DNA of 64,000 bases from Cribrihabitans_A neustonicus. GTDB taxonomy: Bacteria > Pseudomonadota > Alphaproteobacteria > Rhodobacterales > Rhodobacteraceae. Shown one piece after another: positions 33,133 through 42,184 of this stretch (position 1 is the first letter of the stretch; the number at the start of each line of letters is the position of its first letter). The position numbers and the translations under genes were made by a program. Where the stretch lies: assembly GCF_048820895.1 (NCBI RefSeq), contig NZ_JBMERQ010000008.1, positions 86,940-150,939 on the forward strand. Reading direction: 5' to 3'. The notes below the pieces were generated by a model. That model was not told the DNA's origin, ran no database searches, and saw nothing but the letters and a program-made list of their open reading frames with translations.

Positions 33133-34110
33133 TCATTCGGCGGCGTGTTTGCGGGCGGCTTTCTTGCGGGCGTGGGCCAGCATGCCGTCGCGCACCCATT
33201 TGCCGTCGTCCCAGGCCTTGTTGCGGGCGGCGAGCCGGTCGGTGTTGCAGGGGCCGTTGCCCTTGATCACCTCGAAGAACTCGCTCCAGTCCGGTTCCGA
33301 GAAGTCGTAGTGGCCGCGCTCCTCGTTCCACTTCAGCTCCGGGTCCGGGATGGTGAGGCCGAGATATTCGGCCTGCGGCACGGTCTGGTCGACGAACTTC
33401 TGGCGCAGCTCGTCGTTGGTGTTCATCTTAATCTTCCAGGCCATCGACTGCGCCGAATGAACCGAGTCCTTGTCGGAGGGGCCGAACATCATCAGCGAGG
33501 GATACCAGAAGCGGTTGAGCGCATCCTGCGCCATCTTGCGCTGCTCGGGCGTGCCCTCGGCCATGCGGCGGATCGCGTCGTAGCCCTGGCGCTGGTGGAA
33601 GCTCTCCTCCTTGCAGACGCGGATCATCGCGCGCGAGTAGGGGCCATAAGACGTCCGCTGCAGCGGCACCTGGTTCATGATTGCGGCGCCATCGACCAGC
33701 CAGCCCACCGCGCCGATGTCGGCCCAGTTCAGCGTCGGGTAGTTGAAGATCGAGGAATACTTCATGCGGCCGTCCAGAAGCATCTCGGTCAGCTCGTCGC
33801 GCGACACGCCCAGCGTTTCTGCCGCACAGTAGAGATACAGGCCGTGGCCCGCCTCGTCCTGCACCTTGGCCAGCAGGATCGCCTTGCGCTCCAGCGTCGG
33901 CGCGCGGGTGATCCAGTTGCCCTCGGGCAGCTGGCCGACAATTTCGGAATGCGCGTGCTGGCCGATCTGGCGAATCAGCGTCTTGCGGTAACCCGCGGGC
34001 ATCCAGTCCTTTGGCTCGATTTTCTCGCCCGCGTCGATGCGCGCCTGGAATTCGGCGAGCTTTTCCGGGTCGTCCTGGGTCGCCTCGGACTTCACCATCT
34101 GTGCATACAT
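33133..34110 (-). CDS. paaA: 1,2-phenylacetyl-CoA epoxidase, catalytic subunit
   Basis: A 325-residue diiron monooxygenase subunit that epoxidises phenylacetyl-CoA. Iron-ligand segments are visible: AKVQDEAGHGLYLYCAAETL (ExxH) in the first third and KEESFHQRQGYDAI (ExxH) in the middle. GYRKTLIRQIGQHAHSEIVG is the family N-terminal motif. The C-terminal tail is basic. It follows the thiolase gene by 31 bp, so paaA is the second gene of the transcript. In Phaeobacter relatives this pathway also supplies tropodithietic acid precursors, though no tda genes are seen here. Confidence 0.96.
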   Translation of the reverse strand: MYAQMVKSEATQDDPEKLAEFQARIDAGEKIEPKDWMPAGYRKTLIRQIGQHAHSEIVGQLPEGNWITRAPTLERKAILLAKVQDEAGHGLYLYCAAETLGVSRDELTEMLLDGRMKYSSIFNYPTLNWADIGAVGWLVDGAAIMNQVPLQRTSYGPYSRAMIRVCKEESFHQRQGYDAIRRMAEGTPEQRKMAQDALNRFWYPSLMMFGPSDKDSVHSAQSMAWKIKMNTNDELRQKFVDQTVPQAEYLGLTIPDPELKWNEERGHYDFSEPDWSEFFEVIKGNGPCNTDRLAARNKAWDDGKWVRDGMLAHARKKAARKHAAE

Positions 34111-34141
34111 GACTTGTACCTCCCCTCAGGGGTTAACCGGG

Positions 34142-35344
34142 TTACACGCGTTCCAGGATCAGGGCGGTGCCCTGACCGACGCCGACGCACATGGTGCAGA
34201 GCGCATAGCGCCCGCCGGTGCGCTGCAGCTGGTAGGCGGCGGTCAGCACCAGCCGCGCGCCGGACATGCCGAGCGGGTGGCCCAGTGCGATGGCGCCGCC
34301 ATTAGGATTAACATGGGGCGCATCGTCCGGAACGCCAAGTTCCCGAAGCGTCGCCAGACCCTGCGAGGCGAAGGCCTCGTTCAGCTCGATCACGTCTATC
34401 TGCTCGATGGTGAGGCCAGTGCGGGCCAGCAGCTTGCGGGTTGCGGGCACCGGGCCGATGCCCATCACCCGCGGCTCCACGCCCGCGGCCGCCATGCCGA
34501 CGATGCGGGCAATCGGGGTGAGTCCGTTCTTCTCCGCCGCCGCTTCGTTCGCGAGCAGGATCGCCGCGGCGCCGTCGTTGACGCCGGAGGCATTGCCAGC
34601 GGTCACTGTCTTCTCGGGGCCGTTGACGCCCTTCAGCCCTGCGAGCTTCTCCGCCGTGGTGCCGGGGCGGGGGTGCTCGTCCGTGGCGACGACGATATCC
34701 TCGCCCTTGCGCTGCGGGATCGTCACCGGCGTGATCTCATGCGCGAACACCCCCGCCTCATGCGCGGCGGCCCAGCGGGCCTGGCTGCGGGCGGCAAAGG
34801 CGTCCTGGTCCTCGCGGGAAACACCGTAATCCTCGGCCACGTTGTCGGCGGTCTGCGGCATCGAGTCGGTGCCGTACATCTTCTCCATCTTCGGATTCAC
34901 GAAGCGCCAGCCGATGGTGGTGTCATAGACCGCGTTGGCGCGGCTGAAGGCGGAGGTGGCCTTGGGCATCACGAAAGGCGCGCGGCTCATGCTCTCGACG
35001 CCGCCGGCGATGGCCATGTCGTAGTCGCCCGCGCGGATCGCCCGCGCCGCCATGCCGGCCGCGTCCATGCCGGAGGCGCAGAGCCGGTTGATCGTGGTGC
35101 CCGGCACATCCACCGGCAGGCCTGCAAGCAGGGCCGCCATGCGCGCGACGTTGCGGTTGCTTTCACCGGCCTGGTTGGCGTCGCCGAAGATCACATCGTC
35201 GAGGCTGGCCCAGTCAACCTGCGGGTTGCGCGCCATCAGCGCAGCGATCGGCGCGGCGGCAAGGTCGTCGGTGCGGACCTGGCTCAGCGCGCCGCCGTAG
35301 CGGCCGATCGGGGTGCGGGTGGCATCGCAGATGAAAGCTTCCAT
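34142..35344 (-). CDS. paaJ: 3-oxoadipyl-CoA thiolase (acetyl-CoA acyltransferase)
   Basis: A 400-residue thiolase cleaving 3-oxoadipyl-CoA (or 3-oxo-5,6-dehydrosuberyl-CoA) to acetyl-CoA and succinyl-CoA at the end of the phenylacetate pathway. The nucleophile is in NRLCASGMDA. GGVESMSRAPF follows, NEAFA and GGAIALGHPLGMSGAR carry the His, and CVGVGQG carries the second Cys. The DEHPRPGTTAEKLAGLKGV segment and length fit the PaaJ/PcaF group. It is the first gene of the paa transcript. Confidence 0.9.
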   Translation of the reverse strand: MEAFICDATRTPIGRYGGALSQVRTDDLAAAPIAALMARNPQVDWASLDDVIFGDANQAGESNRNVARMAALLAGLPVDVPGTTINRLCASGMDAAGMAARAIRAGDYDMAIAGGVESMSRAPFVMPKATSAFSRANAVYDTTIGWRFVNPKMEKMYGTDSMPQTADNVAEDYGVSREDQDAFAARSQARWAAAHEAGVFAHEITPVTIPQRKGEDIVVATDEHPRPGTTAEKLAGLKGVNGPEKTVTAGNASGVNDGAAAILLANEAAAEKNGLTPIARIVGMAAAGVEPRVMGIGPVPATRKLLARTGLTIEQIDVIELNEAFASQGLATLRELGVPDDAPHVNPNGGAIALGHPLGMSGARLVLTAAYQLQRTGGRYALCTMCVGVGQGTALILERV

Positions 35345-35800
35345 GGTATTCGCGTCTCCTCACTGGCGGCAGATAAGCCGACCGTTGGGTCGGTGATACG
35401 CCGGAAGATGATTCGCAGCAAGGCATTTGTAACCGAAGTTTGGCTGGTTAGAGGTTTCTGTAACGTATTGCCAGCCGGGGCAGCCCAATGGTTTGGTGGC
35501 AAGGGCGGAGGTGTCCTGATGGGGGAGGTTCTCCTCATCCAGCCGGGACCCTCCCGCCCGTCGCCGGGTGCATCGATAATGCCCCCGCTCCCGTTGGGCC
35601 GGGCGCCGCGCCCTGCGCGGCGCCCGGCCCAACGGGAGGAGGCCTTTCGCCAGAAAGGCAGACGACGGGCGGGAGAGCCCTGTTTGTTGAACAGGCTTGA
35701 TTGCCGGCGGCGGGCGCCGGGCGGCATTCGCGCTCGCCATTCTGCTTCACCTGTTCAATAGTTGCGCCATGACCAAATGCAGTGCGGCGGGGAGACCAAG
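35345..35800. other. Divergent intergenic region of 456 bp
   Basis: No gene is supported. It must carry the promoters of the thiolase-paa operon (minus) and of the sulfatase gene (plus). The middle holds a very strong stem-loop structure described separately (35551-35675). A smaller CCTGTT / AACAGG hairpin lies just to its right. Confidence 0.6.
35551..35675. repeat. Nested inverted repeat with a 24-bp perfect hairpin (family 2 copy)
   Basis: Inner arms 35588-35611 and 35615-35638 are perfect 24-bp reverse complements with a 3-nt loop. Outer arms CTCCCGCCCGTCG (35551-35563) and CGACGGGCGGGAG (35663-35675) are perfect 13-bp complements. A third stem GCCTTTC / GAAAGGC lies at 35642-35659. The minus strand carries CCTCCTCCC next to the stem. 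It shares GGCCCAAC and GGCGGGAG with copies at 29.4, 42.1 and 49.0 kb. Confidence 0.85.
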
Positions 35801-37429
35801 GTGAATATTCTCTACATCATGTTCGATCAGCTGCGCTTTGACTACCTCAGCTGCGCGGGCCATCCGCATCTCGAGACCCCGCATATCGATGCGCTCGCCG
35901 CAAGGGGCGTGCGCTTCTCGCGCGCCTATGTGCAATCGCCCACCTGCGGCTCTTCAAGGATGTCGAGCTATACCGGGCGCTACCCTTCCAGCCACGGCGT
36001 GCAGTTCAACGGCTATCCGCTGCGGGTCGGCGAGTGGACGATGGGCGACCACCTGCGCAAGGCGGGCATGGGCTGCCACCTGATCGGAAAGACCCACATG
36101 GCCGCGGATGCCGAGGGCATGGCGCGGCTGGGGCTGGCGCCTGACAGCGTAATCGGGGTGCGTCAGGCGGAATGCGGTTTTGACCCCTATGTGCGCGACG
36201 ACGGGCTCTGGGCGGAGGGCCCGGACGGTTTCTATGACCCGCGGCGCAGCCCTTACAACGAGTACCTCAAGGCAAAGGGCTACCCGGGGGATAACCCCTG
36301 GGCTGATTTTGCCAATGCTGGCGTTGAGGGTGGAGACATCGCTTCGGGCTGGTTCATGGTGAATGCCGGCAAGCCCGCCAATATCGCCGAAGAGGACAGC
36401 GAGACCCCCTGGCTCACCACACAGGCAATGAAATTTATCGAGCAGGCCGAAAGCCCCTGGTGCGCGCATCTGAGCTACATCAAGCCGCATTGGCCCTATA
36501 TTGTGCCCGCACCCTACCACGACATGTACGGGCCGGAGCACGTGCTTCCCGCAATGCGCAGCGCGGGGGAGCGCGCCGATCCGCACCCGGTCTTTGCCGG
36601 GATGATGAATAATCCGATCGGCCGCGCCTTCAGCCGCGAGGAGGTGCGGCAGAAAGTGATCCCCGCCTACATGGGGCTGATCAAGCAGGCTGACGACCAG
36701 ATGGGTCGGCTGTTTGGGTGGCTGGAGAAGACCGGGCGCATGCAGGACACGATGATCGTGCTGACATCGGACCATGGCGATTACCTGGGTGACCACTGGC
36801 TGGGCGAGAAGAACCTGTTTCACGAGGTTTCGGTCAAGGTGCCGCTGATCGTCTTTGACCCGCGCCCTGAGGCTGATGCCACTCGCGGCACGGTATGCGG
36901 CGAGCTGGTTGAGGCGGTCGACGTGCTGCCCACCTTCCTGGAGGCGGCCGGGGGCGATCCTGCACCGCATATCCTGGAGGGGCGCTCACTGTTGCCGCTT
37001 ATCCGGGGCGAGCGGCCGGAATGGCGGGAGTTCGCGGTGTCGGAGTTCGACTATTCCACCATGCCGCTTTGCGCGGCGCTGGGGCTGGCGCCGAAGGACG
37101 CGCGGCTGTTCATGGTCGCGGATAAGCGCTGGAAGTTCATGCATGCCGAGGGCGGGATGCGGCCGATGCTGTTCGACATGGAGAATGACCCGGGCGAGCT
37201 GGAGGACCTCGGCGCCAGTGCCGCGCACCGGGAAGTGATTGCGCAGATGTATGACCGGCTCCACGCCTGGGGCCTGCGGATGTCGCAGCGGATCACGGTG
37301 CCGGATGCGGAGATCATCGCCCGGCGCGGCGACTCGGATCGCAAGGGCATTCTGTTAGGCGTCTACGAGCCTGGGGAGCTGGATCCGGAGCTGACCGCTG
37401 CGTACCGCGGGCCGGTTCCGCGGGGCTGA
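35801..37429 (+). CDS. Sulfatase-superfamily hydrolase, phosphonate monoester hydrolase-like
   Basis: A 542-residue alkaline-phosphatase-fold hydrolase. SPTCGSSRMSSYTGRYPSS near residue 45 contains the Cys that is converted to formylglycine (C-x-x-x-R variant). The wording CGxSRMSxYTGRY is that of the rhizobial phosphonate monoester hydrolase / arylsulfatase group rather than classical CxPSR sulfatases. Metal ligands are visible in FDQLRFDYL, TSDHGDYLGDH and GEKNLFHE. GTG 35801 is preferred as GGGGAG lies 6 nt upstream. No signal peptide: cytoplasmic. A phn importer lies 7 kb downstream. Confidence 0.82.
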   Translation: MNILYIMFDQLRFDYLSCAGHPHLETPHIDALAARGVRFSRAYVQSPTCGSSRMSSYTGRYPSSHGVQFNGYPLRVGEWTMGDHLRKAGMGCHLIGKTHMAADAEGMARLGLAPDSVIGVRQAECGFDPYVRDDGLWAEGPDGFYDPRRSPYNEYLKAKGYPGDNPWADFANAGVEGGDIASGWFMVNAGKPANIAEEDSETPWLTTQAMKFIEQAESPWCAHLSYIKPHWPYIVPAPYHDMYGPEHVLPAMRSAGERADPHPVFAGMMNNPIGRAFSREEVRQKVIPAYMGLIKQADDQMGRLFGWLEKTGRMQDTMIVLTSDHGDYLGDHWLGEKNLFHEVSVKVPLIVFDPRPEADATRGTVCGELVEAVDVLPTFLEAAGGDPAPHILEGRSLLPLIRGERPEWREFAVSEFDYSTMPLCAALGLAPKDARLFMVADKRWKFMHAEGGMRPMLFDMENDPGELEDLGASAAHREVIAQMYDRLHAWGLRMSQRITVPDAEIIARRGDSDRKGILLGVYEPGELDPELTAAYRGPVPRG

Positions 37430-37528
37430 AATCGGGGCGGCCGGGCATCTGGCGGATATGCGGATATACTGCCGGAGCGGCGGCAGGTAGGGCGGACGCT
37501 GACCGCTTCGAGCGCCGCCGACGCGCCG

Positions 37529-39505
37529 CTAGCCGGTGTGCGTGCAGGATGGGCGCCAGTCTGACCGGCCTGCCTGCGCAGCCCCCTCACGCAGGGGACG
37601 CAGCGCGCGGATGTGGGCAGGCAGCTGCCTGCGGCGGGCATAGGGCAATGCGGGCTTGCCGTAGGCCGCTCTGACCGGCCTTTGTCCGAGCTGCGGCAGC
37701 GCGGCCGCAAGCTGCAGCAGCGCGGCTGGGGAGAGGCAGGACAAAGCGCGGGGGCCGGGGTAAAAACTCTCCGTTGCGAGGCCGGCGGAGCAGAGCAGGC
37801 TGTGTTGCGGCAGCATCAGGTGCACGTAGGTGACGGACCGCGCGCCGCACATCACCCGCACGGCGCCGCCTTCGAGCCGCGCCAGCTGGATGGCCCGCGC
37901 CAGCAGACGCCGTCCGCCGGCAGTGCGGACGGCGATGCCGTGCTGCGGCGACACCGTGAGGCTGCGGCCGGTACCGGTCCAGCGGGCGGAGAGGCGCACG
38001 GGGCGCAAGTTCGGACGCGTGGCGAGCGCCTTTGGCCCCAGGCTTGTCTGCCCGGCCCAGACCACCGGCTGCACGCCCCGGTCCAGCGTGCTGACCAGAT
38101 CGCCCGCTCGCAGATCCCCGGCCGCCCGCAGTCCGCCCGGCGTGCGGATCAGCGTCTCTGCGGTGAAGCAGGGGATCCCCGAGGCGACCATCTGCTGTGT
38201 AGTCATCTGCCCGGGGGCGATGCCGTAGAAGGTGATGGTTTCACCTTCCGGGAAGGTCAGCAGCGCATTGCCATGGCCATCGTCGCTGACGCTGACGTCC
38301 CAGACCGAGACCGGCTGCCCGGTCGCGTCGCGCAGGCCGGCCACGTCGAGCTGGTCGTTGGAGAAACCGTCGGTATTGTCGTCGCCGATGTCGAAATCCA
38401 GAATCACCGTGTGCCCGGCGCTCTTCTGGAAAATCAGCAGATCGTCGCCGTCGCCGGTGTGGATCCGGTCATTGCCGGTGCCGCCCGTGATGGTGTCACT
38501 GCCGGTGCCGCCCTGGATGGTATCGTCACCCGCACCTCCGGAGAGGGCATCATTGCCGCTGCCTCCGAAAAGGGCATCATTACCGTCGCCGCCGCGGATC
38601 TGGTCGCTGCCGCCGCCGCCCTTGATGGTGTCGTTCCCGGCGCCGCCAAAGACCTGGTCGTTGCCGTCGCCTGCATAAACGAGGTCATCCCCGGCGCCGG
38701 CGCCGATCGTGTCGTTGGTGACGGCGCCGCCATCCGGTTCGCCCGCGCTGTTGCCCCCGTAGATGGTGTCGTGGCCCGCAGTGCCGGTGATGATGCCGTC
38801 ATCATGGCCGTCGGACATGTCGTGGAGGGTGTTGAGTTCCGTGGGCGAACGGGCGTCGCTGTAGATCTCGAAATGATCGATCGAGCCTTCGAAGAACTGC
38901 CGCAATTTGTCGGCGGTGTTGTCACTGCTGTGGGTTTGGCTGGCGCCCAGAGTCCAGGGCTCGTTGTTCTGTGACAGCGCCAGGGAATCGCCATTTGTCA
39001 CGGCGTCGCTATTGGCGCCGACAGCCACGCCGTCCACATAGAGGATCATTCCGCCGGTAGGGCTGAACTCGTAGACGAGATCGGCTTTCTGGCCTTCTGT
39101 GATCACGCCCGCGGCGGTGTGTATGTAATAATCCTGGGTTGCAGATTGGTGGCGCACCAGCAGGGAGCCGTCGCCGTCGACCATGATTGTCAGGTGGCCG
39201 CCGCCGTCATAGCCGCTGGAGTCGCGTGATACGAGTGTTTGGAAGCTGCTGTCGTTGATATTCGTGCTGCGGAAACCGTCCAAGCTGCCATGCGCCGTGG
39301 TAAACGTCGTTCGGATGGTCCCTTCCGTGACCGCGTATTGCGGCGCGTCCGCGATCTCAACATAATCGTTGACGCCATCGAAGGTGGCGGCCCCGGACAT
39401 GTCCTGCGCGGCACCATTGTGAAAGACGGCGTCATTGCTGTTCCCGGATGTGTCCTTCCCGTTTCCGTCGCCGGTCCAGAAAGCCCAGAGCCCGATGAGA
39501 GACAT
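37529..39505 (-). CDS. Secreted LamG / RTX / Hint-domain protein
   Basis: A 658-residue modular protein. Residues about 1-225 form a LamG/concanavalin-like domain (FDGVNDYVEI, YVDGVAVG, FEGSIDHFEIYSDAR). Residues about 255-370 are calcium-binding RTX nonapeptides (GGAGNDTIKGG, GGDGNDALFGG and more). About residue 460 on is a Hint-type domain starting CFTAETLIRTPGGLRAAGDL, with SPQHGIAV and LPQHSLL His motifs. No Sec signal: type I secretion is likely. The Hint cysteine could drive self-cleavage. The start at 39505 is uncertain (GTG upstream possible). Confidence 0.85.
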   Translation of the reverse strand: MSLIGLWAFWTGDGNGKDTSGNSNDAVFHNGAAQDMSGAATFDGVNDYVEIADAPQYAVTEGTIRTTFTTAHGSLDGFRSTNINDSSFQTLVSRDSSGYDGGGHLTIMVDGDGSLLVRHQSATQDYYIHTAAGVITEGQKADLVYEFSPTGGMILYVDGVAVGANSDAVTNGDSLALSQNNEPWTLGASQTHSSDNTADKLRQFFEGSIDHFEIYSDARSPTELNTLHDMSDGHDDGIITGTAGHDTIYGGNSAGEPDGGAVTNDTIGAGAGDDLVYAGDGNDQVFGGAGNDTIKGGGGSDQIRGGDGNDALFGGSGNDALSGGAGDDTIQGGTGSDTITGGTGNDRIHTGDGDDLLIFQKSAGHTVILDFDIGDDNTDGFSNDQLDVAGLRDATGQPVSVWDVSVSDDGHGNALLTFPEGETITFYGIAPGQMTTQQMVASGIPCFTAETLIRTPGGLRAAGDLRAGDLVSTLDRGVQPVVWAGQTSLGPKALATRPNLRPVRLSARWTGTGRSLTVSPQHGIAVRTAGGRRLLARAIQLARLEGGAVRVMCGARSVTYVHLMLPQHSLLCSAGLATESFYPGPRALSCLSPAALLQLAAALPQLGQRPVRAAYGKPALPYARRRQLPAHIRALRPLREGAAQAGRSDWRPSCTHTG

Positions 39506-39911
39506 GCCACTTACCCTTTTACTAAGTGGTGCCACTATAAATAACCTATATTTAGAATGTCTGAATCCTGGGGGGCGGTGCCTCTAGTCTGTGCCGGGGA
39601 TGCCCGGCGGCATAGGTGCGGGGGAATGCCGGCTTCGAACCGAAGCTGCGGCGCGTGTGTCTTCAGGAAAGTGAAAAGGTAACGCTGCGGAAGGAACTCC
39701 TGGCGCTCGGATGCGAAGGCGCGGAGCTGCGGGGGAAGGGGGGGCGGCAGGAAAGTTCCGCAAGTTCCATGTGTCCTGGAAGTTTGTTACATGCGGGGAG
39801 AGCCGGGCCGCTCTGCGGCCTGGGAGGCTTGGCGCGGGGGCGCCTCTGTGGCCCTATCGGATGAGACCCGAAGCCGCCTGTGCGGCACCCGGGGAGGAGA
39901 GAGGAAGAACG
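39506..39911. other. Divergent intergenic region of 406 bp
   Basis: No gene seen. The left end is AT-rich for this genome (TATAAATAACCTATATTTAG near 39536-39555), a good place for the Hint-gene promoter. It holds a small dyad AGTGG-TG-CCACT (39525-39536). The remainder is GC-rich with no clear motif. Confidence 0.5.
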
Positions 39912-42002
39912 ATGACTGAAGCAATTGCATATGAACGGGTGGGGGAGATCGCCGTCCTGAAGGCGCAGAACCCGCCGGTGAACGCGCTGGGCGTGGAGGT
40001 GCGCCGCGGCCTCCTGGCCGGGATCGAACGAGCTGAGCGGGAAGGCGCCAAGGCGGTACTGATTTATGGCGAGGGAAAGACCTATTTCGCGGGCGCCGAC
40101 ATCCGCGAGTTCGGCAAGCCGCCGCTGGAGCCTGGGCTGCCGGATCTGTGCAACCGGATAGAATCCTCGCCGCTGATCGTGGTCTCGGCCTTGCACGGCA
40201 CCGCGCTGGGCGGCGGGCTGGAGGTCGCCTTGTCTTCGCATTACCGGGTCGCAGTGCCCTCGGCGAAGATGGGGCTGCCGGAGGTGAACCTCGGCATCCT
40301 GCCCGGCGCGGGCGGCACCCAGCGGCTGCCGCGGGTGGCCGGAACCGAAGCGGCGCTGGAGATGATCACCACCGGGCGCCATATCCCGGCGGCAGAGGCG
40401 CTGGAGAAGGGTGTCATCGACCGGATCGAGGACGGCGAGCCGCGGGAAATCGGCCTGGCATACGCGCAGGAGCTGCTGGAGCAGGGCGCTCCGCGGCGGG
40501 CGGTGGGCGAGATGCCCGCGCCGGAGGCGGTGGATTTCGATGCGGTCTATGAAACGACCTTGAAGAAGGGCCGCGGCCAGCTCTCGCCCGCCGTGGCGGT
40601 TCGCGCGGTTCAGGCGGCGGCTGAGGCGGAGAGCTTCGAGGCCGGGCTGAAGCGGGAACGTGAGCTGTTCATGGAGCTGATGGGCTCCGACCAGCGGCAG
40701 GGGCTGATCCACGCGTTCTTCTCGGAGCGCGCGGTGAGCAAGCTGCCGGAGCTGGAGGGGGTTGAACCGCGCGAGGTGGCCTCGATGGGGGTGATCGGCG
40801 GCGGCACCATGGGGGCGGGGATCGCCACCGCGGCGCTGCTTTCGGGCCTGCCGGTGGTGCTGATCGAAATGACGGATGAGGCTGCTGCCGCTGCGCGTGG
40901 GCGGATCGAGGGCAACCTCAAGGGCGCGCTGAAGCGGGGCAAGATCAGCGAGGTGCAATACTCCCAGCTCACCGGAGAGGCGCTGACGGTGGCCACGGAT
41001 TACGCCGCCTTGTCGGACGTGGACCTCGTGGTCGAAGCGGTGTTCGAGGACATGGGCGTGAAGCGCGAGGTCTTCGCCAAGCTGGATGCCCATTGCAAGG
41101 CGGGCGCGGTGCTGGCGACCAATACCTCCTATCTCGACGTGGACGAGATCGCCGCGGCCACGTCGCGCCCCGGGAACGTGATCGGGCTTCACTTTTTCTC
41201 GCCCGCGCATGTGATGAAGCTGCTGGAGGTCGTGGTAGCAGAGAAGACCGCGCCGGAGGTGCTGGCCACGGGATTTGCGCTTGGCAAGCGGCTGAAGAAG
41301 GTGGCGGTGCGCTCCGGCATTTGCGACGGCTTCATCGGCAACCGGATCATGAACGCCTACCGCAAGGCGGCGGAATACGCGGTGCTGGACGGCGCCTCGC
41401 CTTACCAGGTCGACAAGGTTGTGACCGGCTTCGGCTTCCCGATGGGGCCCTTTGCGATGGGGGACCTGGCCGGGCTTGACATCAACTGGGCCGCCCGCAA
41501 GCGCCGTGCGCCCACGCGCGATCCGCGCGAACGGGTGGCGCGCTTCTACGAGATGCTCTGCGAGGGCGGCGATTTCGGCCAGAAAACCGGCAAGGGGTTC
41601 TACATCTACGAGGAGGGCAAGCGCGGCGGCGTGCCGAACCCGAAGGTGGCGGAGCTGATCGCGCAGGACCAGGCGGAGCAGGGTGTGGCGCCGCAGGAGT
41701 TCAGCGACGAAGAGGTTCTGCGCCGCTACATGTGCGCGATGGTGAACGAGGCCGCCAAGGTGGTGGGCGAGGGCATCGCGCAGCGGCCGCTGGACGTCGA
41801 TATGGTGATGGTCTTCGGCTACGGCTTCCCGCGCTTCTGGGGCGGGCCCCTCAAGTGGGCGGACCTGCAGGGGCTGGAGGGCATCCTCGCCGACATCCGC
41901 CGCTACGGCGAAGAAGATGATTTCTTCTGGCAGCCCGCGCCCCTGCTGGAGCGGCTGGTGGCCGAGGGCAAGAGTTTCGACGACCTGAACAAGGGCGGCT
42001 GA
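39912..42002 (+). CDS. Fatty-acid oxidation multifunctional enzyme (enoyl-CoA hydratase / 3-hydroxyacyl-CoA dehydrogenase)
   Basis: A 696-residue FadB/FadJ-type protein. The N-terminal crotonase domain (1-190) has FAGADIREFG, GTALGGGLEVA and LGILPGAGGTQRLPR with catalytic Glu residues. The middle NAD-binding motif MGVIGGGTMGAGIA is near residue 295. GLHFFSPAHVMKLLEVV carries the dehydrogenase His. The C-terminal 3HCDH domains include FGFPMGPFAMGDLAGLD. It hydrates and oxidises acyl-CoA in beta-oxidation and could serve the phenylacetate ring-cleavage products. ATG 39912 follows GAGGAAGAACG. Confidence 0.92.
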   Translation: MTEAIAYERVGEIAVLKAQNPPVNALGVEVRRGLLAGIERAEREGAKAVLIYGEGKTYFAGADIREFGKPPLEPGLPDLCNRIESSPLIVVSALHGTALGGGLEVALSSHYRVAVPSAKMGLPEVNLGILPGAGGTQRLPRVAGTEAALEMITTGRHIPAAEALEKGVIDRIEDGEPREIGLAYAQELLEQGAPRRAVGEMPAPEAVDFDAVYETTLKKGRGQLSPAVAVRAVQAAAEAESFEAGLKRERELFMELMGSDQRQGLIHAFFSERAVSKLPELEGVEPREVASMGVIGGGTMGAGIATAALLSGLPVVLIEMTDEAAAAARGRIEGNLKGALKRGKISEVQYSQLTGEALTVATDYAALSDVDLVVEAVFEDMGVKREVFAKLDAHCKAGAVLATNTSYLDVDEIAAATSRPGNVIGLHFFSPAHVMKLLEVVVAEKTAPEVLATGFALGKRLKKVAVRSGICDGFIGNRIMNAYRKAAEYAVLDGASPYQVDKVVTGFGFPMGPFAMGDLAGLDINWAARKRRAPTRDPRERVARFYEMLCEGGDFGQKTGKGFYIYEEGKRGGVPNPKVAELIAQDQAEQGVAPQEFSDEEVLRRYMCAMVNEAAKVVGEGIAQRPLDVDMVMVFGYGFPRFWGGPLKWADLQGLEGILADIRRYGEEDDFFWQPAPLLERLVAEGKSFDDLNKGG

Positions 42003-42099
42003 ACCGGAGCGGGGAGCGCCCTTCGGGCCCATCGAGGACCCTCAGGGCGCGGCCCGGCTGTGCCGGGCTGGCCGCGCCGCCGCTGGCCGTCTCACGACA

Positions 42100-42126
42100 A
42101 AGCGCCGCGCGGAACGCGCGGCGCTT
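42100..42126. terminator. Stem-loop between convergent genes (family 2 copy)
   Basis: Perfect 12-bp stem AAGCGCCGCGCG (42100-42111) and CGCGCGGCGCTT (42115-42126) with a GAA loop. A second stem GCGCATCC / GGATGCGC is at 42142-42160, then GGCGGGAGG to 42178. It lies between the FadB-type gene and rpe. Confidence 0.6.
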
Positions 42127-42184
42127 GGCCCAACAAGAGCGGCGCATCCCCCGGATGCGCCTGGCGATTGGCGGGAGGGTTTCG

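Noticed and set aside
29529..35344. A tropodithietic acid biosynthesis locus
   Set aside because: The paa operon is shared with that pathway, but no tdaA-F genes are in the window, so only phenylacetate catabolism is supported.
36826..36841. Second parS-like match (TGTTTCACGAGG...) in the sulfatase gene
   Set aside because: Only the left half matches, and it is inside a conserved coding stretch.
39620..39650. TTCGAA motif resembling a tRNA T-loop
   Set aside because: No matching acceptor, D or anticodon stems around it.
39663..42032. Open frame of 789 codons antisense to the FadB-type gene
   Set aside because: The plus-strand gene has full catalytic motifs and a ribosome site; the antisense frame has none.
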